A stretch of DNA of 64,000 nt from assembly GCA_021432605.1 (NCBI GenBank), contig MU271153.1:682001-746000 (forward strand), read 5' to 3'. The notes beneath the pieces were generated by a model, which did no database searches, was not told the origin of the DNA, and saw only the letters and a program-made list of their open reading frames with translations. The translations under genes and the position numbers were made by a program. Below are positions 32,801 to 44,924 of this stretch, one piece after another. The stretch's first letter is position 1, and the number at the start of each line of letters is the position of its first letter. Source of the DNA: Coniochaeta sp. PMI_546. Lineage: Eukaryota > Ascomycota > Sordariomycetes > Coniochaetales > Coniochaetaceae.

Positions 32801-35800
32801 AAGCTGGCACTAGAGGATGGCCAAGAAGCACCTTGGAGTTTCGAGAACTGGGAGAAGATGCGTGAGAATTTGCTCTCGGAGAGTGCCGCAGCCGGGAATG
32901 TCAGTGTTCGCCTGGAGGGTAGCGGATTCGACCCCCTCAAGAACATTCGTCTCAGCCGTGAGGGCGAGTTCCTCTATGAGCTCAAACCAAAGGCAGACAA
33001 TGTGACGCATCGACTGCTCGTAGAAGTCAAACTCGGAGACGACAACGTGAAGTACATCACACTACGGAGTCCTCTACTTGTCGAGAACGCAACGCAAATA
33101 CCTATCGAACTCGGCGTCTACGACGCACAAGAGGGGCATCTTCTCAAGATTGAGAAGATTGCTCCTGGCGAAAGCCGGCCGGCTCCTGTGGGTGCGGCCT
33201 ACCTGAAGAGCCTTCTTGTCAGACCCGACTCCGGCTTTGGATATGGATGGAGCAGTGAGACACTTTGGTGGCGTGACTTGCTTAAGCGGCCGACACGGAC
33301 CATGGTCTGCAAGGGCGAGAATGGAGAGCCGTTCTACTTTCAGCTCAATGCTAACGTCGACCGAAGCCATCCGTTGACTACGTAAGTTGCTGTTGTACGT
33401 ATCGCGACCGGGACTTCTAATGGCTGACAATCATAGGAAATACCCATACATGCGCATCAAGCTTTCCGCACCCGTCACGCTGGAGAATCTTCTGCCTTAT
33501 GACTTCAAGTACGGCATCTACGACAAGAATACCAGGAAGGACTGGACAAATTTCCTCAGGAAGGGAGGAGTCAGCCCTGTGCACCTTGTAGAATTGTCTC
33601 ACCTTCTACTTCTAAGCGTTGACATGCAGGATACTCTGTTCAAAGCCAGCGAGTTTGCTATCATCAATCCTGGCAATTCAGAGGACTTCCGGAGGGAGCA
33701 TCATCTTGTATGCAAGGACAGCGAAGGACTGACCTTGAACCTCAAGATGCACTACTACCGCATTCCGGATAGTGGCGGCGCGTTCAAGGTGACCGTCTAC
33801 AGTCCTTACATTCTCCTCAACAAGACCGGTCTCGATCTCAGCATTCGATCCAAAGGTTTCATGCAGCAGGCAAAGGCTACAGCGGGCCAACCTCTTGTGG
33901 ACGTTGGCGATGGTGGACAGCCCAAGGCAAAACCACTTATGTTCTCTTACAGAAATGACGACCACAGCAACCGCTCCCAACTCAAAGTCGGTGACTCCGA
34001 ATGGAGCAAGCCGCAGAGCTTCGATGCCGTTGGTAGCGCTACCGAAGTGGTGCTACAATCAACGAGCCGTAACGCTGAGATTCACCTTGGCGTCAAGGTC
34101 GAGGAAGGTGAGGGCAAGTACAAGATGACTAAAGTTGTGACGCTGGCGCCTCGTTTCGTCCTGAAAAACAGGATGGGAGAGGAGGTGAACATTCGGGAGC
34201 CAAGCTCGTCTCGATTGTTAACGCTCAAAAGCGGTGCCCTTCAGCCGCTGCACTTCCTCCAGCGCAGCCCGGTCAAACAGCTCTGTCTCTGCTACCCGGG
34301 GGTTAATAACCAGTGGACCTCGCCGTTCAACATTTCAGACATAGGCACGACCCATATCAAGATTGCCAAGGCAGGCCAGCGGCAGAGGCTCATTCGTGTC
34401 GAGGTGCTGATGGAGGATGCGACCATTTTCCTGCACCTGAGCATGGAGACGAAGAATTGGCCTTTCTCGATGCGCAACGAGAGCGACACAGAGTTCACGT
34501 TCTACCAAGCAAATCCCAATGTCGACGAAGAGGGCGTTGAAGATCGCTCGGGATGGAGACCCATACGATACCGTCTACCACCCAGAAGCATCATGCCCTA
34601 CGCTTGGGATTTCCCTGCTGCCAAGAATCGTGAGATTTGCATCAGCGCCTTCGGGAAGGAACGGTATGTCAAGCTCGCGGAGATTGGAAACCTCGTACCC
34701 ATGCGATTCGTCGCCGCCTCGGGCGAGACGAAGATCATTGACATCAATGTCACTGCCGACGGACCGACGCAGACATTGATCTTGTCCAACTTCAACAAGT
34801 CCAAAAGTCTGTACAAACAGAAGTCGAATAATGGTTCTTCTACAAGTCAAAATGCTTTCGAAGCAAAGCAGCTAGACACTGGTCTGACGTTCCAGGCCCA
34901 GTTGAAGCTTGCGGGCATCGGAATTTCGCTTATCAATTCCCAACTCAAGGAGCTGGCCTACATCACCTTCAGAGACGTCGTGTTCAAATACAGCGAGTCG
35001 CCATTGTACCAGACCGTCAGCTTGGCCGTGAAGTGGATTCAGATCGACAACCAGCTCTATGGCGGCATCTTCCCGATGATCTTGTACCCTAGTGTGGTTC
35101 CCAAGAAGGCGCAAGAGATTGATGCTCACCCATCCCTGCACGCCATGGTCACGAGGGTCAAGGACGATTCCTACGGTGTTCAGTACATCAAGTACGCCAC
35201 AGTCCTTCTCCAGCAAATGACGCTTGACCTCGACGAGGACTTCGTCTACGCCGTGCTTGATTTCTCAAAGGTTCCAGGCGCAACCTGGGACGGGTCAGAG
35301 AACGAAGGGAAACTGTGCGACGAGAGCCTTGACATTCCGGAACCGAAGCAGCAGAACTCCGGGCAGGATATCTACTTTGAGTTGCTGAACATTCAGCCAA
35401 TGCAGCTCGATCTGTCCTTTGTCCGCACGGAGAGGGTCAATGTCGAGGACAAGACTTCATCGAGGAACCCGATCATGTTCTTCCTAAACGTCATTACGAT
35501 GGCCATCGGCAATGTCAACGACGCCCCGGTGCGACTGAATGCCTTGATGCTGGAGAACGCGCGGGTATCGACCCCCGTCTTGATACAGAACATCTCAAAC
35601 CATTACAGCCAGGAAGTTCTCTATCAAGTTCACAAGATCCTCGGCAGTGCCGACTTCCTGGGCAATCCAGTGGGCCTGTTCAACAACATCAGCTCTGGTC
35701 TGACCGACGTCTTCTACGAGCCATACCAGGGCATCATCTCCGAGCGGCCCGAGGACTTCGGTCTCGGCCTCGCCCGCGGAGCCGGCTCACTCTTCAAGAA

Positions 35801-36581
35801 GTCCGTCTACGGCTTCTCCGACTCCTTCTCCAAGTTCACCGGCTCGCTCTCCAAGGGCCTCGCAGCAGCGACACTAGACAAGCAGTTCCAAGACCGGCGC
35901 CGCATCACCCGCGCCCGCAACCGGCCCAAGCATGCACTCTACGGCGTCACGGCGGGCGCCAACTCGCTCTTCACCTCCGTAGCCTCGGGAGTCGGCGGCC
36001 TGGCACGCAAACCCCTCGAAGGCGCGGAGCAAGAAGGTGCAATCGGCTTCTTCAAGGGTGTTGGCAAGGGCATGCTCGGACTCGCCACCAAGCCCGCCAT
36101 CGGCGTGCTAGACCTCGCCTCCAACGTATCAGAGGGCATCCGCAACACGACCACCGTATTTGACGGCAGCGAGCTCGACCGCGTGCGGTTGACACGCTAC
36201 ATCGCCGGCGACGGGATCGTGCGCCCCTATTCGCAGCGCGAGGCGCTCGGGCAGTATTGGCTCAAACAGGTCGACAACGGGCGCTACTTTGACGAGATGT
36301 ACATCGCCCACCTGGAGCTGCCGCGCGAGGACATGGTTGTTATGGTGACATATACGCGCATCTTGTTGATTAGGAGCAGGAAGTTGACGACTGAGTGGGA
36401 TGTGCCGCTCAAGGACATACAGACCATCGCCAAGGAGCGGACGGGGCTGAGTTTGACGTTGAGAGGGGGTACGAACGGGCCATTTATTCCTGTTGGCGAG
36501 GAGAGCGGGAGGGCGTTCCTGTACAAGATGGTTGCTGTTGCTGCAGAGGAGTTCAATCGAAGGTTCAAGGGGTTGGCATGA
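26882..36581 (+). CDS. vps13: Vps13, bridge-like lipid-transfer protein
   Basis: Very large protein that moves bulk phospholipid between membranes at contact sites (mitochondria, vacuole, endosome, peroxisome, prospore membrane). Two exons, 26882-33381 and 33437-36581, joined by a 55-nt intron (GTAAGT to CATAG), give 3214 residues, the usual Vps13 length. The N-terminal chorein domain is clear (LEGLVAGLLNRFLGMYVKNF, then IWSGDVKLSNLELRREAL). The extended repeating-beta-groove region follows. The Vps13 adaptor-binding/SHR region starts near residue 1980. The amphipathic ATG2-C-like helices lie at about 2900-3070 (LGLARGAGSLFKKSVYGFSD, FKGVGKGMLGLATKPAIGVL), and a PH-like domain ends the protein (about 3080-3213). 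A Gln-rich patch (PKQQQQGW) near residue 435 is probably a loop. The single late intron in a 9.6-kb coding region is notable. Confidence 0.97.
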
Positions 36582-38040
36582 TACTCCCAGATAGGTCATT
36601 GCGTGCATAGGAGTGTAGCAATATGAGCATGTTATGCGTGTGATTAGTTAGTTATTTTTTTGTTGTTGGAAGTTAGCACGCATTACACAACGCAATAGCT
36701 CTAAGCATTATAGTCATGAAGCGGTTCTACACAAGTCAAGCAAGCAACCATACATATAGATTTGCATTGCCGCCCACTTCATCTCTATTGTACTAGTCCG
36801 CACACAAACGTGAGGAAGGACACCAGGCTCATGTCAGATGTTCCGGTGAAGCGAACTGTCTCAGCTCTGCGTACCGGAGGACGCTAGACGTAGCTTTCAG
36901 AAGCTGCGACCAGCGGACCAAGTTTGCGCTCTATCACCTCCGGCTATACACTTCCAAAGACTTACTACTGTCCCTTCCTCTGTGATATCGGACGCCCTTG
37001 AGCCGTAGCCAAGTAGCGGGTGGGCAGTCCTGACCCCCAAATTTTGCCGGTCCAACACAGAAGGATGAGCAAGAGGTCGGCTCCGGCGGTCATCCGTACA
37101 ACGGCTCCAGGGTCGAAGTGCCATCGTGCTCTCGACCATCCATACCATCACGTGGGCGCCCTGGAGAAGAGGCGTACACCTGTTGGCTTGCGTCAATCGG
37201 TGGCTCAAACTAGCCCGGCTTCGTACTCCCGTAGAAGTTCAGCCCCGACTCCGACATGTTCACATCAAGACTCCGATGCTAAACTCTTTCTCTTTCTCCC
37301 ACGTTTTCCGGAAGGCAAGTGTGGTGCAATAGACAGCCACGTTTCACCACCTCAACAAGTTCGGAGAGCACATCTTCGGGCCGTGGTACGTGTCTTTCTT
37401 CGGGTCCGCAAAGTTGTCCGTCGTCCAAGACCAACGGAATACACCTCTCGACGACTTCTTCTGTCCGATCATGAACTTTAGCCAGGCTCAGAGCACATTA
37501 GGCAGGCGTAGCATTCTATCACACGCCTTGCGACCCTGTGGCTGGTCCCTCGAGTTCGCGGGAACCAGTCCCCCTCATCCCCAAATCCACACTCTCGCAG
37601 CCCAACATCGCTGGCGCCGTACAGACACCCCCGTTCGCACCGGGCCATGCATGTAGGGACCCTCCTCGCTTGCCGTGGATGCATACCTATGAACAGGCAT
37701 CAAAGCTTGCTAACCGAAGCTCGATCTCGATGATGCCGCCAGCCAAACCCAAGCCCCGAAGCTGGTGCTTGGTGTGGGCAACATTTGGGCCAGTAGTTGA
37801 CAGCCTTGGCAGGACGAATGAGCACTTGCCACAACCACATCGCCGGCGCCGCCACAGAAGCAGAAAGCAGAATGTCGAATCCCATCACAGCGTGTGGCTT
37901 GAACTCTAAATACGAAATCTGGTGGCACGGACTGATTGCCTCTTTGGGCTTACGACACAAGCCGCAGGGCTTCAACGGTTCGGCTTCGGCTCTTGTGTCA
38001 CCCGCAAAGTAATCGCGATGTAAGCGTATGCAGGTTCGCT

Positions 38041-38101
38041 GCCGTTGGGGGGAAGGATTCCGCTTGGAGCTGCGGTTGGGGGCACCATTCCGTTTGGAGC
38101 C
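38041..38101. repeat. diverged tandem duplication of about 30 bp
   Basis: Two adjacent units, 38041-38071 and 38072-38101, share GTTGGGGG, ATTCCG and TTGGAGC in the same order, differing at several positions and one base in length. One plus-strand frame across them stays open to 38168 with repeated Gly/Pro-rich text (PLGGRIPLGAAVGGTIPFGA). Confidence 0.7.
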
Positions 38102-38352
38102 TTGCCTTTGTGGAGGGTGTTACAGCGAGCGTATTGGGCAATGGTAGTTAAGATGTTGGCGTTGCATGGAGTAGCAATTGTGTGAATAGGATCATGAACT
38201 TTTACGATTTTGAGAAACGTAGTCTCTTGATACGGCCGATGAGGAGGAAACGAGATAATCTAGACTTGACTTGCCTCATGCAGGGCAATCGCAGAGACTA
38301 CAGGCGCACTCTGGACATGGACCTACGGCAGCCTTCATAGATTCGATTTACA

Positions 38353-38673
38353 TTAGTCAAGACGCTGCATAGACTGTGCCAAGCTTGGCGATTGTCGTTG
38401 TCCGTTTAAAGTTTTGTGAAAAGCGATTCTGCGAAGAGCCCTATGAAGAACACCAACTCCTTCAGGGAACCAGGTGTCCCTAGGCCCGTGTTGATCAAGA
38501 CCGCCGAGAGTGTGGCAGAGGCGCAATGCCGACAACTGCGCGGTCAAATCAGTCGTAGCCCTTGAAGGCGTGTCGACCACAAGATATGCCAGCCATGCTA
38601 TGCTTAGAACACAAAGCGAAGCAATCATCCAAATGCCGAGGATACTCAACACTGCAGAGTAAGCGACACACAT
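38353..38673 (-). CDS. weak candidate: 106-residue hypothetical protein with membrane anchor
   Basis: Not recognised. The frame starts at ATG 38673 with a long hydrophobic stretch (about residues 5-33, SILGIWMIASLCVLSIAWLA) that could be a signal anchor, followed by a soluble part with several Arg and His (FPEGVGVLHRALRRIAFHKT). It stands alone in a gene-poor block and has no upstream elements that I can identify. It could be a terminal exon of a spliced orphan gene, a decayed gene or chance. Confidence 0.25.
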   Translation of the reverse strand: MCVAYSAVLSILGIWMIASLCVLSIAWLAYLVVDTPSRATTDLTAQLSALRLCHTLGGLDQHGPRDTWFPEGVGVLHRALRRIAFHKTLNGQRQSPSLAQSMQRLD

Positions 38674-41600
38674 GCACGTCAGCTCTCCCCTGCGTTTGCG
38701 ATTTACACAGATCGACTTTCCATTGTCTTATCAGATGAATCGGCCGCACTGTGGACTCGGATCGGGTCGAGAAACTCAGTTTTAAGTTCAGCAGGACATG
38801 GCGAACAGCGACGATCGACAAGAGCGGCATATGGAGTACAGACATTCGCATCAGAGAACTGTGCAGGCGAGAGCACCGAGGAGCGACAGGCACCCGGTCA
38901 TCGTCGTGTCGGTTACGCAACCATCACGCTGGGCCTCGGTAATAACGATGCGTTATTCCTTCCGTACAGGCGATGTGATCGGAGTTGTCGATTTCCATGT
39001 GCCAGTGACTCGAAGAGTGCCACCTCTTGACAAGAGCGAAGCACATAACTCCTGTACTTGGGCGTAGGAGCAGTCGTAACCCGGCGTGTTCCGACTGTTC
39101 TGCACAGAGCAGAGGAACCGCAGTCACCAGTGCAGTGTAATAGGACAACCACCTACCCACAAACTGGAGCAATTCATCAATTATTATGTACTGTATGCAG
39201 ATCAATGCCACTGTACCGACAGTAGTCTGTCGATAGAATTTTTGCAGAGTTTTCGTCGTGCCGTGGCACTGTACAACTAAGTGTACATGTGCTCCGCTGT
39301 GGTCACGCTTTCGGCAGGACGGAGTTTGCACATCGTACCCGCTTGGGTATGCAATAATACCTAACTGCAGGTGTAACGCCGGTCCGGCTCGTCAGGCTGC
39401 CATCATGACACGTGAGCCTGGACGCCCTCCCGCCGACGGGGTGGTCTGTCAGCGGAGGACCCGCCGTTAGTCATGACACAAGCGACCAACCGATATACCG
39501 TAATCGATAAGCAGCAATCGATAAGCTTGGCAAGCTTCACAAGCGGCGCCGTATCGACATCCAACAATCGGCGGACAAGAATTGTCGAGCAATCTCGAGT
39601 CTCCTGTAAATCGAACACAAAGCTCGACCCCGATTTGCTGGACGGCGCAGGAAAGGCGCTGACGAGTCGCCTTCGAGAGTGCCTGCCTCACCGACATGCA
39701 AGCTCCACAGAGGTCTCGTTATGCGACCTCGAATCGTCGGCCGCCACCACCCTCCTTCACTCACGACTAATGCAAGGAACGTAAAGTTTATTGGCGATAC
39801 GGCCTTTCGGTAGGGCTCCAGTGCGGCAGAGGGCCGTGACGGTTTGACACCCTCACCACATGGCGGTCCACTATTTGACCTCATAATTGCCAACGTCATG
39901 GAATCAAGGAAATCCGTCAACGCGACGTGTTCCTCCGCTGTTGACGATTGTTGGGGATCGGCCTTGTGACCTGAAGTGTGCAGCATCTGAGCGATGTGTG
40001 TAAAACTTCACAACAGCAATTGTCTGAGGCGAACATATGCTGTTGCAGAAAGGTTGACGAGATAAGACGCACCCATAAATGGCGCATACTCGTTCAAATA
40101 CACACATGGCCGCCTCGACACAAGGTCGGCCTTGACACAAGGGCTGCCTCTAATTTAGAGTCTGTATAAACCCGCCGATTTCGGCAGCGCTTCTAGATCG
40201 CATCTCGAGAGTGGTCTGACTTCAACTGAGGTGAAAGATCACTGACGGTTGTTGAGGATTGCATCTACAGTGCATATCACAGTAGCCCCGAGAGCAAGTC
40301 TGCTTGGCGCAAGCTGGTCCCGTGGTGCAACTTTGTTCAGACGTATTCGTGAAGCCAACGAGTTAGACACTCGTTATTGTAAAGCCGGCACCAATATATA
40401 CTTGGCTTTCCAAAAGGCACACTCCAATCTTGAGGACTCATATCCAACCCACGAAACTGCTAAGTACCGTATGTTGGGGTGAGCTGTTGGGGGACTCGAC
40501 CACAACGACTCCGGGACAAGATCGAGACGCATACTCGAGTAATCCGCCAGTGCATTGTCGAATCAGCTCGTCTGCGTGGGAGCGTACAAGATGCCGATAA
40601 GGGTGGTACTAGACTCCTCTCATGTAAAAAGCTGTCGCACGTACGCAAGATGCTACGTGAAAGACGGCAAGATCAGGCGAGTAGACACAACGGCCTGCAG
40701 TGCGACAAGGCGGTCATGTCACACACTTCCCCGCCTTTCGCATCATCGAGGGTTGTAGACTAGTGAAGAGGTAGAGAGATAGTAGATAACCAAGAGACGG
40801 CAGATGCTGGAGCGAAAGCACGGTGAGGAGGTCTCGAGCTTTGGTATTGCGCGGGCGCATGTTTTTAGCAGCGGTCTTGGTAGTCGGTAAGCTATACCCT
40901 CTTCATCTGTACTGTGTATGCCGTACCCCCTTCACTTGAGATGGAGTCAATAGCGTCCATCAACAACAAAGAAAAGATTGAGGTGCAGATATCTAGGGTC
41001 CTAGCCGAGCTCGCCTAGTGGCAGCCGAGTCCCTGCTAGAAACCCCGTATATGTTGTGAGATATTAACCGCACACATCCTCATTGGATCTGGAAAGGGAA
41101 AATAGATTGAGAGGTCGAACCGGGACGACTCGATGTGGTCCAACTCGGTAAGTGACAGCTGTCCGACCTCTGGCCGAACAAGAATCGTGCGGATGAGAAC
41201 CTGGATTCGAGTGTCCAGCAGCGGCTGTTCCCCCGGATACGGAAAACTTGATGAATGGGCTCATCTCTGTGCACATCAACCGTGAGATCTGAGGCCTTGG
41301 GCTACCCGGAATGTAGGCATCGTGAAACGGCAAACGGGCCGGGCGGGAGAGGAGAATGTGCAACACGTCGCACGAACTTGGGCTAAGTTATGATTGGAGC
41401 GCACTCACAAGCGAATCAACCATTGTACTATGGTATGCGTACAGTACGTGTAGGAGGGGATCTGCTGGTCATTCAGTGAGGTGTGTTTCCGTTCACTCAA
41501 CCGTGGGCACTGCTAGTGTACAGTACGGGTTTGAACAAGACAAAGGTGCTCGGCAATGTCGTGCTCAAAGGTGGTCCCCGAGCAAGCGAAAGCCGGACGG

Positions 41601-44600
41601 TGTTCGGTTGCAATCGATGCCCACCGTGACGACATGACTAGAGCCGGACGGATTTCGATGGGCTGGTCAAAATCCAGTTTTAGTGGCGCTCCGGTGCCCT
41701 GTGCGGCCGTCCACATTTGGTCTGGCGCGGAAGTCAGAAGGACCCAGCGATCCGAATGAACCACTGGGCTGGCTCCGGATGTAGACGCTTGTGATTCCGT
41801 GGGCGCGACTGCTAGCCCAGGTTGGCCTAGTCGCTAAGAAAAAGAAGGGACCGTTCCTTCCTTCGCTGCAAGGGCAAGAAGAGAAAGTGGGGAGCAGAAG
41901 GAAAAGATTTTCACCTCCCGAAGTTCCCAGCCAGCCAGCTCCCCACCACACCGAGACCCACCGAGAACTCCTGGCCTGGCTGAGCCAGTGGCCACTTTGG
42001 CCAGATTTGGTCAGATGCCTCTCAGTGACTTCATAACACGGTAATGATTTTGTCGCAGTAGTTTGCACAGATTACTGTGATACGCGCAGGCTGGCATACT
42101 GTTGGCTTTGGGAACGTTCAATGGTGGCCCAAGAACCCGCAAGAGCAGATAAGATCTAGCGAGACTGACTACCTTACCTTGTGGTAGAGAAACACCGGCG
42201 GACGTCTGTGCTTGGAAACGAACCCAGAACGTCTTGTGGAGCAGGACGCCGACGTCCTACCTTGGTATGCCCTGCGTCAGCGGCTTGAAGGTGAGGTTCT
42301 GTCATGTTCCATGTTGCTTTTTGCCCGTTACTCCCTTTTGGCAGCTCCCCCACTTCGATGTCCGACACAACCTCAACCTGGAAGGCAGAGGTGCAAGAGA
42401 TTCCAGCAGGTTGTTGGTCGTTTAGTGTACGTGTACACATGTCTTGAAGTTTTAAGCACAAAAAATAGACGACACAACGACGGCCAGCTTCAAATTATGC
42501 ACATTCACTGATACACTAGTACCTTAACTTCCCTTACACAGTAGTATACATTTAAGTTGGCTTGCACCTCGGGAAGAATGGCCAGCTTGCCAACACCTGC
42601 TTGCATAGCACCCCTTGTGCCTACCGTATGCTGAGCTGGAGTCTAGACTTAGGCTTTTACCTCCACGAGGGCAGCAGGCGCAGCTCGGCCAACCTCGGCG
42701 GAGACGCACGCATAACACGCTTCTCGAACAGACTACATCGATGAAAAAGGCCTCCTCTTCTCGACGAAGACAAGTTCGAGTACCTTGCTAGAGCACTTCA
42801 TGAGAATCGCACTGGTTTGTGAGCGAGCAAGGGGCAGTATCATTGCAGGTCCAAAGCATCGATAAGACGCGGCGCCATTGGAACCTATGTGTAAAGCCTG
42901 CGTTTGCCCCCAATATCACGTTTATCGGCGTCACTTAAATCCAAAGAAGAGGAAGGATCATTTGACAGACGAGCCTAAACAATGTTTCATCCGTGTGGTC
43001 TCCCAAATGCTTCCACTATAGTATCAGTTCAACGGGTAGTAGAGGCATCAAGTTGCCCAGGTCCGTCACCATTCATTCAGGAGCTCTCATCAGAATTTCA
43101 GAAAGCTCCGCGAAAGGTTATACGCCTTACGCTGGAGTGGGACGAAATTGAGCAGGTCAGGAGTGGAGGCAGGCATAGTGTATATCCCGCCCTCGACCAC
43201 AGCAATGTGTATTGACACTTTTTGACAGGTCGCGGGACTGATCACATCCCCGTCATGAACTGGTCAAGTTCAGAGACAGAGACCCCCGGACCCGGAGGGA
43301 TTTCTAGATTTCCAAGCTGTCCCGCTTGTTGTTTTAGCGTGACAATGGTACGGGGAGACTTTGCCCTTGTCAGCCTGGCGCGGTCCAGGCTGGCACAAAC
43401 TCTCCCATCCAATCAGGTGTCATACTGTGCACCGCGGCTGGGCACTGTATACCGCATGTACCCTCCATCCATGGCGACCCTGGAGCAACAACGGCCACAT
43501 CCACGCCCACACCCGGTTCTGCCCCAGCGACCCCCAGCGCCTCCAGCAAGCCCAGCCGGCACCAAAGCAACATCCCTCTCCCACCCTCCCTCAAAAAGAC
43601 GGCCTGGCCCTCAAAGGACGAACACCAGCCATACGTCTCCCCTCTGTCCAACCCAGAACAAACACACAACACCACAGCACGCAGTCGAGGCAATATATTG
43701 AAGACGACACCAGTGGGAAGCTGCCGCTGTGTGCTCTCCTTTCGACCAACGACTCTAGTTCCCCTGCGTTGTTTTGTTGTCTTATCACCTCTCATGGTTG
43801 GGTTGCAGTGACCAATACCAGTATCAGTTCGACAAAACTTGGCCAAGGAGAGACACGCCCACGGGACCTTAAGAATTCGACTCACTGCGAACCACAATTC
43901 TCGCACCACAAGTTCGACTTCTCACCATCTATCCGCCTTCCTTGACGAAGCCGGCGCGTTTACTCAGAAGAACTTGGATTCTTGGGAGAAATCATCGAAG
44001 AACGAAAGCTAGGTATCGCATTGGGACGACCTGGGATATTTTGATTGGCGCAGCGTGCAAGAATCTGTGAACAGCTCGCAGGCCACACGCGACCACGAGA
44101 CCCAGCAACGCATCTGAGCTGTACAAATCCATCCAGATAGCCCAATCCGTGTGTCGTTACCCCACGCCCGCCAGCAAGCTTAAGCAAGCTCGAGCTCCAG
44201 TGCCAGTGCCCGATTACACGTGGTGCCAGTCCAGTGTGACCACCACCCTGTCGCAACCCAGAGACTGGTTTTCGTGAGGTTTCGGCGCGCCCCAAGCGAC
44301 GATAGTACGGATAGCTGCAAGGGGAGCATCACATCAAGACTTCCCTCCCATCCTCGCAGCGACCCTGGCCACCCCTTCCACCGCATCCCCCTCACACGAA
44401 GTCCAGTCTTCACGCACGACACGTCTGGGGAAAGGGAAGAGACTTACAAGAAAGACCACGGTGTTGCCACGAGGGTCTGCATAGACATAAAAACGTTTGA
44501 AAGCGTGTCTCGCAGGCTTCTGGAATTTGACCTATTTATATTAGGTTCATTGATCGTCGTCCGTCACTGCCAAACATTACCAAAATCACCCCGCCATCTT

Positions 44601-44810
44601 CGGTCTTACCATATTGCCTTGGAGGACGGAATCGCGACTACAATTCACGCTGTCGCAACCCTGCCATCTGCCGCTCTGCGTCATCGTTCATTTGCAAGGA
44701 AAGACATTCCACGCTTCGACGGCACGGCCCTTGAGACAGTGGCAGTGGTGAACCCCCCTTCCAAATCAATTCCAAAATCAACAAACTTTTATCAACAGGA
44801 GAGAGAGAGC

Positions 44811-44900
44811 ATGTGCATGCAATCGTATATCTGCATCTCATCGATTCGAACAAGCTCCAAGAAAGCTTATCGAGGCCCACATTCGTGCTGTGCATGTTGA
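44811..44900 (+). other. possible upstream ORF (29 codons) in the leader of the 44925 gene
   Basis: An ATG at 44811 opens 29 codons ending TGA at 44900, 24 bases before the main ATG at 44925 and in the same frame. If the transcript starts upstream of 44811 this uORF would be met first by scanning ribosomes and could lower translation of the main protein. The TSS is unknown. Confidence 0.35.
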
Positions 44901-44924
44901 TCTACACAGATCGACACCACCACA

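Larger units (their letters stand above)
36582..44924. other. 8.3-kb gene-poor block
   Basis: No frame between vps13 and the next gene has a recognisable domain, a long codon-biased reading frame or a convincing exon chain. It is not strikingly A/T-rich by eye, so heavy RIP damage is not obvious. It contains a diverged 30-bp tandem duplication (38041-38101), a 106-codon minus-strand frame with a membrane segment (38673-38353), small hairpin-forming stretches such as CTGGCTGAGCCAG near 41977, and, at its right end, the probable long 5' leader of the gene at 44925. Non-coding RNAs, spliced orphan genes or old decayed genes remain possible. Confidence 0.6.

Noticed and set aside
39537-39986. 149-codon minus-strand frame
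   Set aside because: Composition is close to random, with no helix or hydrophobic pattern and no family resemblance.
41105-41130. B-box-like GGTCGAACC on the minus strand
   Set aside because: No acceptor stem, D arm or anticodon arm can be folded around it, so it is not a tRNA.
43370-43909. 179-codon minus-strand frame
   Set aside because: No motif. It overlaps an equally long plus-strand frame and looks like low-complexity intergenic DNA.
44220-44810. open frame upstream of, and in register with, the 44925 gene
   Set aside because: It has no suitable ATG and ends in a stop before the main start. More likely 5' leader than an N-terminal extension.
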